From Bacillaceae bacterium S4-13-56 (GTDB lineage Bacteria; Bacillota; Bacilli; Bacillales; JAWJLM01): a stretch of 56,301 nucleotides of DNA. A program made the position numbers and the translations under genes. This document shows positions 51,094 through 56,301 of this stretch, piece after piece. Positions within the stretch are counted from its first letter, which is position 1. The number at the start of each line of letters is the position of its first letter. The notes under the pieces were generated by a model. That model was not told the DNA's origin. It did no database searches and saw nothing but the letters and a program-made list of their open reading frames with translations. The DNA is taken from positions 1 to 56,301 of the forward strand of contig JAWJLM010000028.1 of assembly GCA_040191315.1 (NCBI GenBank), given 5' to 3'.

Positions 51094-51957
51094 TTAAGCT
51101 TTATTAGAAGAACCAAATTCGCGAATTTTGCCAATAACAGTTTGCTTGATAGCTTCGCGAGCTGGTCCAAGATATTTACGCGGATCATAAAGATCTGGAT
51201 TTTCAGCTAAGACTTCACGAACCTTTTTAGCTGATGAAATTTGATTTTCTGTATTTACATTAATTTTAGCCGTACCAAAAGATATAGCTTTTTGAATGTC
51301 TTTTGTTGGAATTCCTGTTCCTCCATGAAGAACAAGTGGCTTATTAACCAAATTCATAATTTCTTCCATTTGCTTGAATCCAAGGTTTGGCTCGCCTTTG
51401 TATGGTCCATGAACAGATCCAAGTGCAGGAGCAAATACGTCTACGTTTGTTTCATCTACAAGTTGTTTACATTCTGCTGGAATCGCATAAGCTGCAGATG
51501 CATCTTCAACAATAAGGTCATCCTCTTGACCACCAATACGGCCTAGTTCAGCTTCCACTGAAACACCGTGAATATGAGCAAGTTCAACAACCTTTTTCGT
51601 AAGTGCAATATTCTCTTCTAGAGGGAAATGCGATCCGTCAATCATAACGGATGTGAATCCTGCTTGAATAGCTTCCGCGCATTTTTCAAAGCTTGAACCG
51701 TGGTCAAGGTGAATAGCTACAGGAACTGTAACTTTATACTCCTCCATTAAATCTTTCACTATACCGACAATAAGCTTAAAACCACCCATATAACGGGCTG
51801 CACCTTCAGAAACACCTAGAATAACGGGAGAATTCTCTTCTTGGGCCGCTTGTAAAATAGCTTGAGTGAACTCTAAATTATTAATGTTAAACTGCCCGAC
51901 AGCATAGCGTTCCTCTTTTGCTTTTTCTAACATTTCTTTCATTGATACTAATGGCAT
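51094..51957 (-). CDS. fbaA: Class II fructose-1,6-bisphosphate aldolase
   Basis: A 287-residue zinc-dependent glycolytic aldolase. The catalytic Asp85 and zinc ligand His86 lie in [10 protein letters not shown]. Further ligands are in [10 protein letters not shown] and [10 protein letters not shown]. An AAAGGAGG SD precedes ATG. It is part of the spo0F-fbaA-fsa-murAB-glpX neighbourhood conserved in bacilli. Confidence 0.97.
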   Translation of the reverse strand: MPLVSMKEMLEKAKEERYAVGQFNINNLEFTQAILQAAQEENSPVILGVSEGAARYMGGFKLIVGIVKDLMEEYKVTVPVAIHLDHGSSFEKCAEAIQAGFTSVMIDGSHFPLEENIALTKKVVELAHIHGVSVEAELGRIGGQEDDLIVEDASAAYAIPAECKQLVDETNVDVFAPALGSVHGPYKGEPNLGFKQMEEIMNLVNKPLVLHGGTGIPTKDIQKAISFGTAKINVNTENQISSAKKVREVLAENPDLYDPRKYLGPAREAIKQTVIGKIREFGSSNKA

Positions 51958-52141
51958 TGCGTAGTTCCTCCTTTAAAAGTTCCCATTTATAAAACTGGAA
52001 GTTGGATAAGAAAGTATGATACTTCTAATCGAAAAGATCTTTTTTGTTTCAGTATTAGAATACCAACTAGTGAAAGCTTGTGCAACATAGGGTCTATTAA
52101 GATAACGCTTACTTCTAAATTTTTTTCATTTTGTCCACTTT

Positions 52142-52510
52142 TTAGGATGATTTTGGTAAAATAGAAAGGACAAAATTTCTTAATTCTTGAATATCAAAAG
52201 GCTTAGAAATTATCTTTTTTACTAGGGGATTTTGTGAAAGGACTTCCACGTTTTCTCTGCTAGTACCTGACATGACAATTATGGAAGTTTTGTAATCTTT
52301 TTTTTCTAATTCTTTGATCACCTGCTTGCCATTATAAAGTGGTAAATGGTAGTCCAATAAGATGACATCATATTGATTTTTGTTAGTCATATCAAGAGCT
52401 TTACGTCCGTCAGTAGCTATTGATACTTTTATTTCCTCTTGTTTTAATATCTCCTCAAGCAGCAAACATATTCCTGGTTGATCGTCTACTATTAAAACGT
52501 GAGGTACCAT
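52142..52510 (-). CDS. spo0F: Single-domain response regulator in the spo0F position
   Basis: A 122-residue receiver domain alone. The acidic pair Asp9-Asp10, phospho-acceptor Asp53 (ILLDYHLPL), Ser81 and Lys103 (ISKPFD) are present. Synteny between fbaA and ywjG marks it as the sporulation phosphorelay intermediate Spo0F. It is divergent: the segment after beta-4 reads VMSGTSREN rather than the MTAYGELD of B. subtilis, so Thr82 becomes Ser and Tyr84 becomes Thr at contact positions. ATG 52510 follows AGGGGGGA. Confidence 0.8.
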   Translation of the reverse strand: MVPHVLIVDDQPGICLLLEEILKQEEIKVSIATDGRKALDMTNKNQYDVILLDYHLPLYNGKQVIKELEKKDYKTSIIVMSGTSRENVEVLSQNPLVKKIISKPFDIQELRNFVLSILPKSS

Positions 52511-52609
52511 AGAAATCCCCCCTAAATCCTTTTTGTGCATATATGTATGGTTTGTGATGCTTTTTTTCAGGGTATCCTTTATACTACTTTTAATATCGTC
52601 AAGAACTAA

Positions 52610-52625
52610 TTATACTTTAGTATAA
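52610..52625. promoter_or_regulatory. Perfect dyad between divergent spo0F and ywjG
   Basis: TTATACTTTAGTATAA is a 7+2+7 perfect inverted repeat, 20 bp before the ywjG start codon and within its likely -10 region. It could be an operator for ywjG or spo0F, or merely two overlapping -10 elements. Confidence 0.45.
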
Positions 52626-52645
52626 CAGAAAAAGGGAGGCTTCAT

Positions 52646-53170
52646 ATGCTAAAAATGTTGAGTACACAAATCACTGGAAAGTTTTTGGAGATTATGGAAA
52701 CGGAGCAATATCATATCGAAGATGCTGCTCGATCACTTTCGCAAGCAATAATAGGACAAGGGACCCTTTATTGGTTTGGATTTGGTGAGATGCACGCCCT
52801 TATTGATGAGGTTGTACATGGAGCTGAAACGTTGCCATCCTCAAAAATTTTTCAATCTGATATAGAACTTCACCCTATGGATCGGGTAGTTATAGCTACT
52901 CGTTTTGCGGACCATAAAGACGCGATGTCCCTTGCTAAAAACATACAAGAATCTGAAGCTCAGGTGATTAGCCTTAGCGCCATCAGAAATGACGAGCATT
53001 CGCTTAAGCAAGTAGCTGATATTCATATTAATACAAAGATTACTGAGCCACTACTTCCATTAGAAAACAGCCGCGCTTGTTTCCCTTCTGTTATGACAAT
53101 GCTTTATGCGTATTACGGACTTGTGTTAACTACGAGAGAAATATTAGCCGATCATGAGGAAGATGAGTGA
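52646..53170 (+). CDS. ywjG: DUF2529 family protein YwjG (SIS-like fold)
   Basis: A 174-residue protein and the only intact gene on the plus strand. Sequence pattern (LYWFGFGEMHALIDEVVHGAETLP; DRVVIATRFADHKDAMSLAKNI) resembles sugar-isomerase (SIS) folds. It matches the DUF2529/YwjG family by length and by its place between spo0F and pyrG. Function unknown. A strong AAAAGGGAGG SD precedes ATG. Confidence 0.85.
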   Translation: MLKMLSTQITGKFLEIMETEQYHIEDAARSLSQAIIGQGTLYWFGFGEMHALIDEVVHGAETLPSSKIFQSDIELHPMDRVVIATRFADHKDAMSLAKNIQESEAQVISLSAIRNDEHSLKQVADIHINTKITEPLLPLENSRACFPSVMTMLYAYYGLVLTTREILADHEEDE

Positions 53171-53272
53171 GTCTCGTTTGACGGTGATACTTAGGTTTTA
53201 ATGGAGGGCTTGAAATGTGAATTTAAACTTGATTTGTTGGCTTGGATACGCGGGCCTGCAACCTCTGATCGT

Positions 53273-53543
53273 GTCACTAATCAGTGGGATTTAGCACTGA
53301 AACTCTGCGTTCCATGAAAAACTGTCACATAACCCAATAAAATCATCCCATAGAAATGGGAACAGTTTCACGCAAATCCGGAACAAGGGGAAACTGGCAC
53401 ATATACGACTCCTACGGCACTATCCTTAGAAAAAGCGTCACTTAAAACCGGCCTTTTAGCACATAAGTTTTATTAACCGGTACTTAATTCATGTTTTTAT
53501 CACGTAAGATAATTGTGCATCACGAAAATAGCGAGATTGTCAC
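53273..53543 (-). repeat. Phased RGTGM array, family B locus 2 (reverse orientation)
   Basis: Reverse cores (GTCAC, AGCAC, GGCAC, ATCAC) start at 53273, 53293, 53324, 53367, 53396, 53416, 53437, 53458, 53479, 53499, 53519 and 53539. Gaps are 20, 31, 43, 29, 20, 21, 21, 21, 20, 20 and 20 bp. Spacers are not conserved. It lies between the end of ywjG and the pyrG terminator, where two convergent genes meet. Confidence 0.82.
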
Positions 53544-53588
53544 ACTCAAAAGCAGGAGTAAATTCTCCAACATCAACTCTAAAAATCC

Positions 53589-53627
53589 AAAAGGCAGCTC
53601 GCGTCCCTTATGACGCGGCTGCCTTTT
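53589..53627. terminator. Bidirectional terminator between ywjG and pyrG
   Basis: Long stem: AAAAGGCAGC/GCTGCCTTTT, plus an inner GCGTC/GACGC, with T-runs on either side. It serves pyrG and perhaps ywjG. Confidence 0.88.
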
Positions 53628-53631
53628 TCTA

Positions 53632-53682
53632 ATGTCTAGCTTCAGGCCCTATCGACGTGAGCCGGCGCTTATGCTTTTCTTC
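53632..53682. repeat. Family D repeat, minimal remnant
   Basis: GTCTAGCTTCAGGCCCTATCG is followed 15 bp later by GGCGCTTATGCTTTTCTTC. These are the two ends of family D with almost no interior. Confidence 0.65.
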
Positions 53683-55308
<1,626 letters not shown>

Positions 55309-55357
55309 CTATTTTATTTTTTTCAATAATAAAAAATCTATGAGAGCAAGGTCTAAA

Positions 55358-55388
55358 TAAAAAAAGCGCTCCCGGTTATGGGAGCGCT
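55358..55388 (-). promoter_or_regulatory. pyrG leader attenuator (CTP-sensing terminator)
   Basis: On the minus strand AGCGCTCCC/GGGAGCGCT (9-bp perfect stem, 6-nt loop) is followed by T7. It lies between the pyrG promoter and the gene, about 57-80 nt after the start site. The 5' arm contains CUCCC in RNA, which can pair with extra G residues added at the transcript start. This matches the B. subtilis pyrG mechanism, in which low CTP causes repeated G addition and blocks termination. Confidence 0.85.
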
Positions 55389-55439
55389 TCTGTCCGAATC
55401 GTCATTTAAGGATATGTATCCTATCTGACGCTTTTCCAA

Positions 55440-55481
55440 GAGCCCAAATAGAATTCTACACATTTGAAAATTGAAAGTCAA
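55440..55481 (-). promoter_or_regulatory. pyrG promoter with GGGCTC start
   Basis: TTGACT (55481-55476), 17 bp, TAGAAT (55458-55453); seven bases later the expected transcript start reads GGGCTC (55445-55440). The initial GGGC is the slippage sequence required for reiterative transcription in B. subtilis pyrG. Confidence 0.85.
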
Positions 55482-55489
55482 GATGCTAA

Positions 55490-56098
55490 TTATACATCTT
55501 CCTCATCTTCATCTTCCGTGTAATCCTCATCGTTATCATCATCATCAAGGTCGTCATCATCGTCAAGATCATCATCAAGGTCGTCATCATCATCCTCGTC
55601 GAGATCCTCTTCCTCATCATTAGAATCCGAGTCAGAGCCAAGGTCATAATCGTAATCATCGTCTTCCACATCATCGGAATCATCGGAATCATCTAAATCT
55701 AGATCTTCCTCATCTAAATCAAGGTCTTCCTCATCTATATCCTCTTCGTCTAATACATCATCTTCTAAATCTTCTTCCACACGCTTGGTCTTTTTCTTTT
55801 TCTTCTTCTTCTTCACCGGGATTGCGAAGTCTTCCTCTGACTGTTCGACGGGGTACCATCTTTTTAGTCCCCACATGTTTGAGCCCACAGTCATGAAACG
55901 ACCATCTATATTGAGATCAGTGTACAATCTAGAAATGGCACGCTCTTTTTCTTCATCTGAAAACCCTTTTAAATCAGCAACCTTTTTAAAAATATCGTGG
56001 AAATTCACTGCTTTATTTTCTTCTGTTAATATTTCCATTGCTAGTTCGATCATCGATGCTTCTTGAATTGCTTCTTTAGAATAATCTTTGATTCTCAT
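55490..56098 (-). CDS. rpoE: RNA polymerase delta subunit
   Basis: A 202-residue delta subunit, which speeds RNA polymerase recycling and raises promoter selectivity. The N-terminal HARE-HTH domain (about 14-85; ends MWGLKRWYP) is followed by a basic run of eight lysines (about 96-103) and an acidic, disordered tail of about 90 residues, mostly Asp and Glu. The basic-then-acidic layout is typical of the family. An AAAGGGAG SD precedes ATG. Located upstream of pyrG as in B. subtilis. Confidence 0.97.
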   Translation of the reverse strand: MRIKDYSKEAIQEASMIELAMEILTEENKAVNFHDIFKKVADLKGFSDEEKERAISRLYTDLNIDGRFMTVGSNMWGLKRWYPVEQSEEDFAIPVKKKKKKKKTKRVEEDLEDDVLDEEDIDEEDLDLDEEDLDLDDSDDSDDVEDDDYDYDLGSDSDSNDEEEDLDEDDDDDLDDDLDDDDDLDDDDNDEDYTEDEDEEDV

Positions 56099-56267
56099 GA
56101 CTCAGCACTCCCTTTATCTGAAAACATTTATTACTAACAAAACTTTCCTACGTTCCTTCATTATAAACAAATCAATAGGTATTATGCTAGAGATTAGGAA
56201 ATGTTCTCACAAAATATTACGCATCGAGGTTATTTTAATGCTTTTAATAAAAAACTGCAACGTAAGT

Positions 56268-56301
56268 AAGAAAAGCGCAAGCGCCCTCGATCATCGACGT
56301 A
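56268..56301. repeat. Family D repeat, cut by window end
   Basis: AAGAAAAGCGCAAGCGCC followed by CTCGATCATCGACGTA is the left end of family D. The rest lies beyond the window. Confidence 0.75.

Overview
Genome type. A 56.3-kb stretch of a low-GC, endospore-forming Bacillaceae chromosome. The gene order from murAA through nuo, atp, upp, glyA, ywlG, rpiB, ywlE, mntP, ywlC, spoIIR, prmC, prfA, tdk, rpmE, rho, glpX, murAB, fsa, fbaA, spo0F, ywjG and pyrG to rpoE matches, from memory, the left-arm backbone of Bacillus subtilis, with a nuo operon and a few accessory genes added. Sporulation genes (spoIIR, a Spo0F-type regulator) and neutralophile-type ATP synthase c-subunit motifs fit this. The species cannot be fixed from the sequence. 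Every intact gene except ywjG is on the minus strand.

Layout. (1) 0.5-2.9 kb: ywzB-ywmB-murAA. (2) 3.7-14.3 kb: an 11-subunit complex I operon, nuoABCDHIJKLMN, without nuoE/F/G; NuoC carries a 250-residue Ala/Lys-rich extension. (3) 15.6-22.9 kb: F1Fo ATP synthase operon atpZ-I-B-E-F-H-A-G-D-C with a clear sigma-A promoter. (4) 23.5-25.9 kb: a Vpr-type secreted subtilase. (5) 26.5-38.6 kb: upp, glyA, ywlG, rpiB, a chemoreceptor, ywlE, mntP, ywlC, ywlB, spoIIR, prmC, prfA. (6) 38.7-43.4 kb: an accessory block with an azoreductase gene remnant, a small ORF, a membrane protein, an acetyltransferase, a lipoprotein, and an ECF sigma factor with a membrane-anchored propeller partner. (7) 45.0-56.1 kb: tdk, rpmE (type B), rho, glpX, murAB, fsa, fbaA, spo0F, ywjG, pyrG (with a CTP-type attenuator) and rpoE.

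What stands out is between the genes. Seven intergenic regions hold arrays of short conserved cores spaced almost exactly 20-22 bp apart with unconserved spacers; most irregular gaps are also close to multiples of one DNA turn (9, 29, 31, 31, 40, 43 bp). Two core families exist: family A, WTGCKCA (five loci), and family B, RGTGM (two loci). Other repeats are a ~52-bp satellite of about 22 copies, a modular element bounded by GCGCAAGCGC and GTCTAGC-type ends (family D, eight copies or remnants, two of them nearly identical and inverted around the 14-kb atp-to-rpiB segment), and a ~150-bp dispersed repeat (family C, three copies). A tight cluster of DnaA boxes lies between ywlC and ywlB.

No rRNA, tRNA, CRISPR array, intact insertion sequence, prophage or recognisable defence system was seen. 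The phased arrays are the best candidate for something undescribed.
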